Positions 51,647 to 60,097 are shown, counted from the first letter of the stretch. The stretch is DNA of 64,000 bases from Ferrovibrio sp041906005 (GCF_041906005.1 NZ_JAYRJY010000001.1:1426001-1490000), one strand, 5' to 3'. Notes: generated by a model not told the origin, from the letters alone. Program-made: numbers and translations.

Positions 51647-51752
51647 GACGGGCTCCGGATCGGCGATGAATGTCCGGAGCTGAAATTAGACATGCCGGCA
51701 GGCATGCGGTGGTTATTTTCCGCTTAGGGTTGCCAAACGATAACCTGCCGCC

Positions 51753-52613
51753 TCAGGCCGCGATGCCGCCGTTCTGGGTGATGAAACTGCGCAGCATATC
51801 GAGCGGGCCACGGCTGATCGGGTCATTGCCATTCAGCATCAGCACCAGGGATGCCCGGCTGACGCCCATTTTGGTGGCCAGCTGGTCCATGCTCATGTTC
51901 GCCGCGCGACAGGCTTCGGTAACGGCCACGATCCCGTCGCGTTCAACATAAAAACGGCCCGCCATCTCGCGCACGCGCAGGCGCGGCGGCGAGGAAAGCC
52001 GTGCAACCGGTGGCGCCGGCGGCCGTGGCCCCTGGCGGCGTGGGGCCGGGCGGGGGCGCAGGCGCTGAGGCGCCGGTTCGGCCGCGACCTGGCTTTCGAA
52101 GCTGAAATCCTCCAGCCCGGGCGCGCGTTCGATCTGCGCCTTCAGCAAGTCTTCCACTGCATGCAGCATGGCGCTGCCCAGCGGAGCCAGGCCGTATTGC
52201 TGGCCGTGGTGGTCGTAATATTCCAGGAATTCATCCAGCCGGTGCAGCCGGCGCTGCAGGAATTCGCGACTGCCCAGCGGCCAGGGTTTGCCGTTTTCGC
52301 CGATCCGCACCAGGAAAACCTGGGTGCTGTCCACCTCGACCACGATGATCCGCCAGCGGATTTCAGCCAGATGCCTGGCCAGCGCCTCACGCTTGGCTGG
52401 CTCGAATTGCGGCAGGCGCTCCTCGACCAGATCGACGAAAACATGGAAATGATCGACCTTGTCGATAAACCGCTTGAAATCGCCAAACCGGTCGGAGAAG
52501 GCATCGCCATCGCGGTAGGCATCGGTGATATCGAGACCCTGGCGTTCCACCTGGGCCAGCAGGCGCAAGGCTTCCCGCCGAACCTTGCCGTTTTCCGCCG
52601 TCTGACCGAGCAC
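51753..52613 (-). CDS. Unrecognised regulator-like protein B, tandem paralogue of A
   Basis: 286 residues from GTG 52613. Same order as protein A: LLAQVERQGLDITDAYRDG, SDRFGDFKRFIDKVDHFHVFVDLVEERL, NGKPWPLGSREFLQRRLHRLDE, Pro/Arg-rich linker (about 185-215), then RVREMAGRFYVERDGIVAVTEACR and MSMDQLATKMGVSRASLVLMLNGNDPISRGPLDMLRSFI. Lies 106 bases upstream of A and may be co-transcribed. The sharing of VERQ, DRFGDF, GKPWPLGS, RRLHRLDE and VLMLNG-DPI defines a family that I cannot name. Confidence 0.7.
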   Translation of the reverse strand: MLGQTAENGKVRREALRLLAQVERQGLDITDAYRDGDAFSDRFGDFKRFIDKVDHFHVFVDLVEERLPQFEPAKREALARHLAEIRWRIIVVEVDSTQVFLVRIGENGKPWPLGSREFLQRRLHRLDEFLEYYDHHGQQYGLAPLGSAMLHAVEDLLKAQIERAPGLEDFSFESQVAAEPAPQRLRPRPAPRRQGPRPPAPPVARLSSPPRLRVREMAGRFYVERDGIVAVTEACRAANMSMDQLATKMGVSRASLVLMLNGNDPISRGPLDMLRSFITQNGGIAA

Positions 52614-52676
52614 GCGACCCCTGGGTGTTTAGCCTAGCCTATGCAGACAACACTAACGGGATCGGTTGTATTTATC

Positions 52677-52705
52677 AATTTTCAATTCTATTATAAATTT
52701 TCAAT
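52677..52705 (-). promoter_or_regulatory. Duplicated AATTTTCAAT element upstream of paralogue B
   Basis: AATTTTCAAT occurs at 52677-52686 and 52696-52705 (19-base period), in an AT-rich tract of about 50 bases between the RNase T2 gene and paralogue B. Likely promoter/operator DNA for the paralogue pair; it could be an autoregulatory site. Confidence 0.4.
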
Positions 52706-52709
52706 AAAC

Positions 52710-53423
52710 TCAATGTCTTGGCTGCTTGCAGGGCGTGAAGTGCGCCAAATCCCGGCTCAGGCAGACCTGCACCTCGCGGATTACCCCGTCCTGGGCCAAG
52801 GCGCGCAGGCTTTGCACCGTCAGGCCCTTGGCCGCGTTGGCCTCGACCAGGGTGGCGGCGTAATCCTTGGCGGATTGGCGCGGCGCCGGATCGGGGAGGA
52901 CCAGGCCCTCGCGTAGCCTGACGATGGTGGCGAAATAGGCCGCCGGATCGGTGAAATCACTGCAGCTTCCATGTTTGGTCCACTGGCACTGCATCAGCCG
53001 TGCCTCGGGCATGGTGCACATGGTCCGGCGCAGCACCTCGGCCGGCACAGGCTGTACCGTGGCACAATATTGCGGCCAGGACCCGCCATCGCGCTTCTCG
53101 CGGTATTCTGGCCACAGGCCATGCACGACCCAGCCGAACCGGTTGTCACGACACTGCACCGGGCTGTTTTGCCCGGCCCTGGTGGCGCAAAAAGCCGGCG
53201 ACCAGCTCAGGCTGAGGATGTAATGGTCGAAATCGCGGGGCCGCCCGCGTGGCAATTCGCGCGACTGGTCGGGCCGCGAGCAGGCCTGCACCTCGATCTG
53301 TGCCGGGATGCGGCATTGCTGGGGCTGGGACTGCGCTGTCTGCGCACCAGCCGGCATGGCGCCCGACACGGCAACGGGCAGCAGCAGAAGCAGCAGGATG
53401 GCGAGCTTGCGATGGAGCATCAT
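52710..53423 (-). CDS. Secreted ribonuclease T2
   Basis: 237 residues. Signal peptide (AILLLLLPVAVSGAMPAGAQ). The two catalytic segments of RNase T2 are intact: FGWVVHGLWPEY (CAS I, first His) and CQWTKHGSCSD (CAS II, Glu-equivalent region, Lys and second His). Several Cys residues support disulfides. Acts in the periplasm or outside for RNA scavenging. Divergent from nth, 43 bases apart. Confidence 0.94.
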   Translation of the reverse strand: MMLHRKLAILLLLLLPVAVSGAMPAGAQTAQSQPQQCRIPAQIEVQACSRPDQSRELPRGRPRDFDHYILSLSWSPAFCATRAGQNSPVQCRDNRFGWVVHGLWPEYREKRDGGSWPQYCATVQPVPAEVLRRTMCTMPEARLMQCQWTKHGSCSDFTDPAAYFATIVRLREGLVLPDPAPRQSAKDYAATLVEANAAKGLTVQSLRALAQDGVIREVQVCLSRDLAHFTPCKQPRH

Positions 53424-53466
53424 GGCGGTCTAAAGATCGACGACCCGTCCCCTTTTGCCAAGCCCC

Positions 53467-54108
53467 ATGAAGCCCCAGCAAGCCACCGAATTCTTCACCC
53501 GCCTGGCCAAACAGAACCCCGAGCCGAAGACGGAGCTGAATTACGTCAACGCCTATACCCTGCTGGTGGCCGTAGTGCTGTCGGCCCAGGCCACCGATGC
53601 CGGCGTGAACAAGGCCACGAAGGCCCTGTTCGAGAAAGTCACGACGCCGGCGCAGATGCTGAAGCTGGGCGAGGCCGGCCTGAAGCAGCACATCAAGACC
53701 ATCGGCCTGTTCAATGCCAAGGCCAAGAACGTGATCGCCCTGTCAAAAATCCTGGTCGAACAGCATGACAGCCAGGTGCCGCGCGACCGCGACGCGCTGC
53801 AGGCCCTGCCTGGCGTTGGCCGCAAGACGGCGAATGTGGTGCTGAACGTGCTGTGGGGCGAGCCGACGATTGCGGTGGATACGCATATCTTCCGTGTTGC
53901 CAACCGCACGGGCCTGGCCAAGGGCAAGACGCCGCTGGCCGTCGAGCTGGCGCTGGAAAAGGCCGTGCCGAAGCCGTTCGTGCAGCATGCCCATCACTGG
54001 CTGATCCTGCATGGCCGCTATATCTGCAAGGCGCGCAAGCCCGATTGCTGGCGCTGCATCGTGGCCGACCTCTGCGCCTTCAAGCCGAAAACGAAAAAGG
54101 ACGATTAA
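53467..54108 (+). CDS. nth: Endonuclease III (DNA glycosylase/AP lyase)
   Basis: 213 residues from ATG 53467. Base-excision repair of oxidised pyrimidines. Helix-hairpin-helix LQALPGVGRKTANVVLNVLWG with catalytic Lys, the following catalytic Asp in IAVDTHIFRVANRTGLAKG, and the iron-sulfur loop ICKARKPDCWRCIVADLC (four Cys). Length typical. Ends nine bases before the convergent monooxygenase gene. Confidence 0.97.
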   Translation: MKPQQATEFFTRLAKQNPEPKTELNYVNAYTLLVAVVLSAQATDAGVNKATKALFEKVTTPAQMLKLGEAGLKQHIKTIGLFNAKAKNVIALSKILVEQHDSQVPRDRDALQALPGVGRKTANVVLNVLWGEPTIAVDTHIFRVANRTGLAKGKTPLAVELALEKAVPKPFVQHAHHWLILHGRYICKARKPDCWRCIVADLCAFKPKTKKDD

Positions 54109-54117
54109 GCCGGCCCA

Positions 54118-55392
54118 CTAGCCCAGCGAGGCGATCGCGGCCTGCAGGTCGCGCTTGTATTGCAGGAAGTCGACGAAGATGCCGTGCTCGCCGCGATCCT
54201 GCGTGCCCTGCATGCAGCCTTCGACGACGCGGCGACGGAAGGCCTCGGCAGCCGCCGGATTCCTCTCGCGCGCCTTTAGATAGGCCGCGATCAGATCAGT
54301 CTGAAGCGCACGGCCGGCCCAGCCGACGCCGGCGCCCTCCAGCAGGCCAGCCACGAACAGGCCGTTATCCTGCGGCGGGAATATGTTGAGGAACAGCCTG
54401 GGTGCCTGGTTCGCCGCCTGCCAGTTCAGCGTCGAAAGATCGGCGAGGAACGGGAAGGTGATGCGGTAGCCCGTGGCCAGCAGCACGAGGTCGACCTTGT
54501 CTTCGCGTCCATCGGCGAAAACCACGGTGTCGCCGCGGAATTCACGGATCGGCTTGCGCAGGTCCACGTCACCCTGACCCAGATGCTGCAGCACCAGCGA
54601 GTTGACGATCGGCGTGCGATCATAGAGGCGATGTTTCGGTCGGGGCAGACCGAAACGTTCCGGCGGACCAACCAGCAGCCGCAGCAAAGGCTCGTGCAGC
54701 ATGGCGCGCAGGCCCTTGGGCAGGATGAAACGCTTTGGCTTGTGGTTGCCCTCGTCGGCCGGCTTGCCGGCGAGGAATTTCGGCACGAAATGATTGCCGC
54801 CACGCACGCTCCACAACACGCGGGCGGCGCGGTGAATGGCATCCACCACGATGTCGCAGCCGGTATTGCCCATGCCGACCACCAGCACGGTCTTGCCCTC
54901 GAAGATATCCGCCGTCTTGTAATCCTTGGCATGCATCAGCCTGCCGCTGAAGGAGCCCGGAATCTGCGGCAGCAGCGGATCGGTCAGATGGCCGTTGGCG
55001 ATCACCACGCCGGCATAGTCCTTCACGCTTCCGTCGCTGAAGGTCGCGCGCCATCCATCGCCCTGCCGCACCAGGTTCTGCAATGAGGTGTTGAAGCGGA
55101 TCAGCGGATACAGCCCGAAATGCGTCGCGTAATCGCGCAGGTATTCCAGCACCTGGGCATGACCGGGATAGGCCGGCCAGTCTTCGGGCATCGGGAAATC
55201 GGCAAAGGCCGTGGTGCGCTTGGATGAGATCAGATGCGTGGAAGCATAGACCGCGCTGGATTCCGCGCCGTAAAGCCACTGCCCGCCGATATCGGCATGC
55301 CGTTCCACGGCCTCCACCGGCAGGCCCGCCTGTTTGAAGCTGTTCAGGGCCGCCAGCCCGGCCGGGCCGGCACCGATCACCAGATAGGTCAT
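54118..55392 (-). CDS. Flavin-containing monooxygenase
   Basis: 424 residues. FAD motif VIGAGPAGLAALNSF at residues 4-18, NADPH motif VVGMGNTGCDIVVDA at about 170-185, and the linker fingerprint FSGRLMHAKDYK, closest to the FMO form FxGxxxHxxxY rather than the Baeyer-Villiger form ending in W. Oxygenates a soft nucleophile or ketone; substrate unknown. Overlaps the epimerase gene by four bases (ATGA), last of a three-gene operon with an SBF transporter. Confidence 0.9.
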   Translation of the reverse strand: MTYLVIGAGPAGLAALNSFKQAGLPVEAVERHADIGGQWLYGAESSAVYASTHLISSKRTTAFADFPMPEDWPAYPGHAQVLEYLRDYATHFGLYPLIRFNTSLQNLVRQGDGWRATFSDGSVKDYAGVVIANGHLTDPLLPQIPGSFSGRLMHAKDYKTADIFEGKTVLVVGMGNTGCDIVVDAIHRAARVLWSVRGGNHFVPKFLAGKPADEGNHKPKRFILPKGLRAMLHEPLLRLLVGPPERFGLPRPKHRLYDRTPIVNSLVLQHLGQGDVDLRKPIREFRGDTVVFADGREDKVDLVLLATGYRITFPFLADLSTLNWQAANQAPRLFLNIFPPQDNGLFVAGLLEGAGVGWAGRALQTDLIAAYLKARERNPAAAEAFRRRVVEGCMQGTQDRGEHGIFVDFLQYKRDLQAAIASLG

Positions 55393-56339
55393 GCCTGGTT
55401 TGCCTTCCTGTATCGCTCGAACACCGCATCCGCATCCAGCTCTGGCGCATAGCCGAAGCCGCTTTTCAGTTTTGTGTTATCCAGAACCGGGCGGTACTGG
55501 ATGAATTTGACATGCTGCGGCCCAAGCTTCGTCAGGCCCAGCCGGTTGAGCAGCCATAAAGCGCCTTTCAGCAATGCCGGCGGGATCGCCAGATAGGGCT
55601 TGCCGAGTTTGCCGGCGATCTGCGCCAGGCTGAGCGTGCCATCACCGGCCAGATTGAACACACCGGCCGGACCGCCGCGGGCCGCGCGGATCAGCGCCGC
55701 CACCACGTCACTGTCGGCCACCAGAGAAAACGGCGTCGTCGTGCCGGTGAGGCCAAGCACCAGCGGCCGACGAAACATCGCGGTGATCTGGTTGGCCGTG
55801 CCGGGCCCCAGCACGGTGCAGGGCCGGAACACGGTCTGTTTCAGTCCGGGATGCTCTGTGCGCCACGCGGCGAGCATTTCCTCGACCAGCCTCTTGTGCC
55901 GCGCATAGGCGAAATCCTCGTTGCCGCGCAGGGCATCGCTTTCTCGCAGCGGCACCGGATTGTCGGCATGATAACCGTACGCCGCCCCGCTGGAGGTGAC
56001 CACCAGATGCGCCACACCGGCAGCAAGACAGGCGCGCAGCACAGTCTCGGTGCCCTTCACGTCGATCTCGAAATCGCGCTGCTCGTCGCCCCCGGCCGCC
56101 ACCACGGAGGCCAGATGCACCACGCAGCGCGGCCGATACCGCTGCATGTGTTCGGCCAGCGCCGGATCGCGGATATCGCCAGCGACATAGGTCACGCCCG
56201 GCAACCGTTCAGGCGACGGCACATCGCGCAGATCGAAAGCGATCACCGGCTGCGCCGCTGTATCAGCGGCCAGTGCCGCCACCAGACTGCGGCCGATAAA
56301 GCCGGCCGCGCCCGTCACCATAACGCCCGCATTGTTCAT
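55389..56339 (-). CDS. NAD-dependent epimerase/dehydratase (extended SDR)
   Basis: 316 residues. Rossmann motif VTGAAGFIGRSLVAALA at about residues 8-24, DIRDPALAEHM, SSGAAYGYH with the catalytic Ser and FAYARHKRLVEE with YxxxK reading YARHK. Could act on a hydroxysteroid, sugar or other secondary alcohol. Coupled by ATGA overlaps to the SBF transporter upstream and to the monooxygenase downstream. Confidence 0.9.
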   Translation of the reverse strand: MNNAGVMVTGAAGFIGRSLVAALAADTAAQPVIAFDLRDVPSPERLPGVTYVAGDIRDPALAEHMQRYRPRCVVHLASVVAAGGDEQRDFEIDVKGTETVLRACLAAGVAHLVVTSSGAAYGYHADNPVPLRESDALRGNEDFAYARHKRLVEEMLAAWRTEHPGLKQTVFRPCTVLGPGTANQITAMFRRPLVLGLTGTTTPFSLVADSDVVAALIRAARGGPAGVFNLAGDGTLSLAQIAGKLGKPYLAIPPALLKGALWLLNRLGLTKLGPQHVKFIQYRPVLDNTKLKSGFGYAPELDADAVFERYRKANQA

Positions 56340-57262
56340 GCCGATTGCTCGCGCCGGCGGCGGGCATCACCGCGTTTCCATAGCGTCGCCAGCGTCCAGC
56401 CCGAGACGATATGCCAGATGCCCCAGCCGGCGGCGATCAGCGCCGCGCCGCCCAGTGCATCGAACTGATTGAGGATCAGCGCCAGGCCAAGGCCGGAATT
56501 CTGCATGCCGATTTCTATGGTGACGGCGCGGCTGTCGGCGGCATTCATGCGGATCGCCTTTGCCGCCAGCCAGCCGAGCAACAACGCCGCCGCGTTATGC
56601 AGCACCACCAGCGGCATGATGTCGGACAGGAACGTGAGCAGGTAGCGCCCGTTCGATGCCGTCGTGGCCAGGATGAACAGGATCAGGAACAGGAAGGACA
56701 TGATCTGGAAAGGGCGGCGCAGCCGCGCCGCGAGACGCGGCGCCCAATGGGCCAGCGCCATGCCCAGCGCCATGGGCAGGCCGAGAATCAGCACGGTTTG
56801 CGCCAGAAAGGGCCCGGCCTCGATATCCACCTGCCGCAGCAGGGCTGCGGTGGCCGGATTGAGCGAGGCCCAGAGCAGGATGTTGAGCGGCGTGGCAATG
56901 ATCGCCACCACACTGGACAGGCCGGTCATGCAGACCGACAGCGCCGTGTTGCCGCGCCCCATATGAGTGATCAGATTCGACAGGTTGCCGCCCGGACAGG
57001 CACCCACGATGATCATGCCCAGGGCCACGCTGGGCTGCGGCTGGATCACCATGGTCATGGCCCAGGTCAGCGCCGGCAGCAGCAGGGTCTGCGCCACCAG
57101 GCCGGTCAGCGGCGCCAGCGGTTTGCGCAACACGGCGATGAAATCGCTCAGACGCAGGTCCAGCGCGACCCCGAACATGATCAGGGCCAAAACAAGTCCC
57201 AGAATGGCCTGACCCGTCGAATCGATCTGGATCAGCACCGCGTCAATGGACGCGTCTGTCAT
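56336..57262 (-). CDS. Bile acid:sodium symporter (SBF) family transporter
   Basis: 308 residues from ATG 57262 with a strong GGGAGG ribosome binding site. About nine to ten membrane segments; the SBF signatures GACPGGNLSNLITHMGRGNTALSV and TIEIGMQNSGLGLALIL (sodium-site crossover region with EIGMQN) are present. Family members import bile acids or other organic anions with sodium. First gene of the SBF-epimerase-monooxygenase operon; AraC regulator diverges 151 bases away. Confidence 0.93.
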   Translation of the reverse strand: MTDASIDAVLIQIDSTGQAILGLVLALIMFGVALDLRLSDFIAVLRKPLAPLTGLVAQTLLLPALTWAMTMVIQPQPSVALGMIIVGACPGGNLSNLITHMGRGNTALSVCMTGLSSVVAIIATPLNILLWASLNPATAALLRQVDIEAGPFLAQTVLILGLPMALGMALAHWAPRLAARLRRPFQIMSFLFLILFILATTASNGRYLLTFLSDIMPLVVLHNAAALLLGWLAAKAIRMNAADSRAVTIEIGMQNSGLGLALILNQFDALGGAALIAAGWGIWHIVSGWTLATLWKRGDARRRREQSA

Positions 57263-57413
57263 GGTTTCCTCCCTCGCCGGCCACTTTGGGTTTCTGTCGG
57301 GTTGTCGCGACCGGTTTGCTGCGGCATTCTGGCGCAGTCCAGACGGCAGGGCGATGGCCGGATGCGCCAGCGCATTGTCACCGGACGCCAAAATCGGGAG
57401 GAAACCGGGCTGC

Positions 57414-58463
57414 ATGACCCAGGCCGGCACCATCTTGCATCGTATCCCGCGCAGCGTGGCCGCCGGCTATGTGCGCACCCTGCTGGATGCGCTGCGCGAC
57501 CGGACCGCCCGTCCTGTTGCCGCCGATCAGGTGCTGCGCGAGGCCGGACTGTCCCCCGCCCTGCTCGACAACCCGGAGGGCCGCCTGCCCCATGATGCCG
57601 TTTCGGCAATCTGGCAGGCCGCATTGCGCCTCACCGGCGATGCCAATCTTGGCCTGCATGTGGGCGAGCAGGTGCGACCCGGCTCGTTCGATGCTCTGGG
57701 CCACCTGCTGATGAGCTGCGAAACCCTGCGCGAGGCGGCAGCGCAAGCCGATCGTTTCGCGCCGCTGGTGGGCGGCGGCGGACGGTTTGCGGCACGGCCG
57801 GAAGGCGCGGATATTCGTCTGCTCTACATGCCATTCGATCCGGATTGGCCCTGCCGGCGCCATCGCGTCGAAGCCGTGCTGACCGCGACGCTCACCTTCA
57901 CCCGCTGGCTGTGCGGCCGCACCATCGCGCCGCAGAGCGTGCGCTTCCGCCATGCCGCGCCCGATGGCATCGCCGAATATCGCCGGGTCTTCGCCGCGCC
58001 GGTTGAATTCGACGCCGAGGACGATTCCCTGCTGCTGGCGGCCGATACACTGGCCTTGCCGGTGCGGCAGGCGAGTCCGGCCCTGAAAGGCATGCTGGCC
58101 GATTACGCCGGCCGCGCGCTGGCCCGGCTGGGCGATGCGACCGACGACGACCTGCGCATGCGGCTGGCCGATTGCATCCGCGGCCTGCTGGCCGACGGCG
58201 ATCCACCCAGCATCGATGCGGCCGCCGCCGCACTGGGCATGACAGCGCGTACATTGCAGCGGCGGCTGACGCAGCGCGGCACCGGATTTCAGGCCGAAGT
58301 CGCGGCCCTGCGCTGTGCCATGGCAAAAGACCTGCTGCGCGATCCCAGCCGCAGCATGGCTGCGGTGGCCGCGCGGCTGGGTTTTGCCGATGTGGCCAAT
58401 TTCCATCGCGCCTTCAAGACCTGGACCGGCGCCACGCCGGCGCAATGGCGGCGCGGGGCATGA
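57414..58463 (+). CDS. AraC-family regulator (OruR/Arabinose_bd type)
   Basis: 349 residues from ATG 57414 (GGGAGG about 11 bases upstream). N-terminal ligand-sensing domain of the Arabinose_bd type: SVAAGYVRTLLDALRDRTARPV, LTGDANLGLHVGEQVRPGSFDALGHLLMSCETLREA. C-terminal HTH: GMTARTLQRRLTQRGTGFQAEVAALRCAMAKDLLRDPSRSMAAVAARLGFADVANFHRAFKTWTGATPAQWR. Probably controls the divergent transport-oxidation operon. It shares an ATGA stop/start with the PIN-like gene. Confidence 0.92.
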   Translation: MTQAGTILHRIPRSVAAGYVRTLLDALRDRTARPVAADQVLREAGLSPALLDNPEGRLPHDAVSAIWQAALRLTGDANLGLHVGEQVRPGSFDALGHLLMSCETLREAAAQADRFAPLVGGGGRFAARPEGADIRLLYMPFDPDWPCRRHRVEAVLTATLTFTRWLCGRTIAPQSVRFRHAAPDGIAEYRRVFAAPVEFDAEDDSLLLAADTLALPVRQASPALKGMLADYAGRALARLGDATDDDLRMRLADCIRGLLADGDPPSIDAAAAALGMTARTLQRRLTQRGTGFQAEVAALRCAMAKDLLRDPSRSMAAVAARLGFADVANFHRAFKTWTGATPAQWRRGA

Positions 58464-58855
58464 CATTGCCGGCAAAGCTGCGGGTGATGTTCGACAGCAA
58501 CGCCTATGACGAGATCCTGCGCCATAATGACGTGGACCGCATCCGCGCGTTGATCGAGGCGGAAGAACTGGTCGTCGTCACGACGCATGTTCAGGAAGAC
58601 GAACTGCGCCAGATCGCCGATGCGGAGAAACGCATAGCCTTGCTGGGCGTCTATCACCGCGTCGGCGGCAGCAGGATTGCACCTGGCGATGTGATCACGG
58701 GTGACATAACCTATCTGTCGCGGGATGATCTACTGGCCGGCGTTGCGAAAGCCTGCTGCGCTGCCCTGGTGACGCATGACCGCGCGCTCGCCGAATGCAG
58801 CACCGGCGCAGCCCTTACTTATGACGCGTTTCGGCAACAGGTCGGATTGAGTTAG
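58460..58855 (+). CDS. PIN-like nuclease-fold protein, coupled to the AraC gene
   Basis: 131 residues, ATG at 58460 overlapping the AraC stop (ATGA). The PIN layout is visible: MFDSNAYDEILR with the first Asp, VVTTHVQEDELRQI with a Glu/Asp pair in the middle, and ALVTHDRALAECS with the late Asp. PIN proteins cut RNA, often as VapC toxins. There is no antitoxin-like ORF beside it; the upstream partner is a transcription factor, which is unusual. Confidence 0.65.
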   Translation: MTLPAKLRVMFDSNAYDEILRHNDVDRIRALIEAEELVVVTTHVQEDELRQIADAEKRIALLGVYHRVGGSRIAPGDVITGDITYLSRDDLLAGVAKACCAALVTHDRALAECSTGAALTYDAFRQQVGLS

Positions 58856-59319
58856 GACATCGGCCGGGGCTGCGCCATCGGCGGCTGGGTTTTCAGCAGG
58901 GCCGCCAGACAATCGGAATCGTCGACCGTCTGGCCGCGCACGCGGCTCAGCACCTGGGCATGGGCCACACGCAGGCGCGGGCCCGCATCGGGATAGAAAA
59001 ACAGCAGCAGGGTGCAGCGCGGATTTTCGGCCTGATACTGCCAGACTTCGCCCGGCGGTTCGCGGCGCAAGGTGGTGGGCGCGCCGAACAGCGCGCGGGC
59101 CTCGGCCTCGGTCTTGCGGACCACATCGGCGCTGAGCGGCCGGCGCGGTGCTTCATCGGGACGCGAGGGCGCGGGCACCAGGGCCAGGTCGAGCGGTTCC
59201 TCGCCGGTGCCGGCACTGCCCGACGGCCGCGCGCCGCAGGCAGACAGCGCAACCAGCATCAGCCCCAGAAACAGAAGGCGCGGGGCAAAAGCCCCGCGCG
59301 ATACGCGATACGAAAGCAC
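58852..59319 (-). CDS. Small lipoprotein of unknown function
   Basis: About 155 residues if GTG 59319 is the start. Signal with lipobox LVALSAC followed by a Gly/Ser/Pro-rich linker. Mature part (about residues 60-150): SADVVRKTEAEARALFGAPTTLRREPPGEVWQYQAENPRCTLLLFFYPDAGPRLRVAHAQVLSR resembles the SmpA/OmlA (BamE-like) fold pattern. No good ribosome binding site at 59319, and a hairpin lies at codons 8-15, so the start is uncertain. Its end meets the PIN gene by four bases, convergently. Confidence 0.7.
   Translation of the reverse strand: MLSYRVSRGAFAPRLLFLGLMLVALSACGARPSGSAGTGEEPLDLALVPAPSRPDEAPRRPLSADVVRKTEAEARALFGAPTTLRREPPGEVWQYQAENPRCTLLLFFYPDAGPRLRVAHAQVLSRVRGQTVDDSDCLAALLKTQPPMAQPRPMS
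59277..59300 (-). terminator. Hairpin with T-rich tail inside the lipoprotein 5' end
   Basis: GCGCGGGGC-TTTT-GCCCCGCGC on the minus strand (nine-base-pair stem), followed by CTTCTGTTTCT. It lies 37 bases past the bactofilin stop and looks like its terminator, yet sits within the predicted signal-peptide codons of the lipoprotein gene. Confidence 0.5.
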
Positions 59320-59336
59320 GGTTCTGTATGCGATGC

Positions 59337-60032
59337 TTATTCGGCCGCCGCCGAGGTGCTGCGGCCGCCGGCAGCCACGGTCTGCACCGTGCCGGAAATC
59401 TCGCCGCCGCATTCGATCTCAAGCTGGCCATAGGCGATCTCGCCCGAGACCTTGCCGCTGCCGCGGATCAGCAGGCGGCCACGCACGCTGAGACGGCCTT
59501 CGAAGCGGCCACGGATCTCGGCCTCTTCCACTTCGGCCGAACCCTTGAACTGTCCGGTTTCGGTGATCTCGACAAAGCGGCTGTCGGTGAGCTGGGCCTC
59601 GACGCGGCCCTCGACGATCACCTTGTCGCAGGCGGTGATCTGGCCGTTCAGGCTGATTTCACGGCCGATCAGCAGCACCTTGGGCTCGGCGCCTTCGCTG
59701 CGCGGCGAAGCGGGCGCGGCAGTGGCCTGCACCACGCTCTTGGGCGCCAGATCGACACCCGGGCGCTTGGCAATTTCGGGGCGGAAGGTCGGGGTGGTGG
59801 GCGTATCGGTCATGGCGGCTCCGGCGGTAACGGTGGCGGGGGCAGTGGGAAGCACGGGTTTGCCGACGGCCCGCAGATGGCTGGGCATGGGCGGCAGATC
59901 GTCATCGGCCTTGGCAACGCTTGAAACCGCGGCCGGTTCGGCCGGCTTCACCTCGGCAGGCTTGCTTTCGGCAGGCGGCGCCGGCGGCAGGGTGGCGGCA
60001 GTATCGGCACTCGGCTTCTTGCGACCAAACAT
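59337..60032 (-). CDS. Bactofilin
   Basis: 231 residues from ATG 60032. A disordered Pro/Ala-rich N-terminal half (MFGRKKPSADTAATLPPAPP and on) precedes the bactofilin right-handed beta-helix at about residues 115-215: VLLIGREISLNGQITACDKVIVEGRVEAQLTDSRFVEITETGQFKGSAEVEEAEIRGRFEGRLSVRGRLLIRGSGKVSGEIAYGQLEIECGGEISG. Self-assembling cytoskeletal polymer linked to cell shape and polarity. The long N-terminal extension contains basic and acidic stretches of unknown role. No M23 peptidase is adjacent. Confidence 0.93.
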   Translation of the reverse strand: MFGRKKPSADTAATLPPAPPAESKPAEVKPAEPAAVSSVAKADDDLPPMPSHLRAVGKPVLPTAPATVTAGAAMTDTPTTPTFRPEIAKRPGVDLAPKSVVQATAAPASPRSEGAEPKVLLIGREISLNGQITACDKVIVEGRVEAQLTDSRFVEITETGQFKGSAEVEEAEIRGRFEGRLSVRGRLLIRGSGKVSGEIAYGQLEIECGGEISGTVQTVAAGGRSTSAAAE

Positions 60033-60097
60033 AGACGGTTCTCCTCTGATCCCCCAAGGTGATTCAGCCGGCAACCGACCTATTGCCGGGGTAACGG

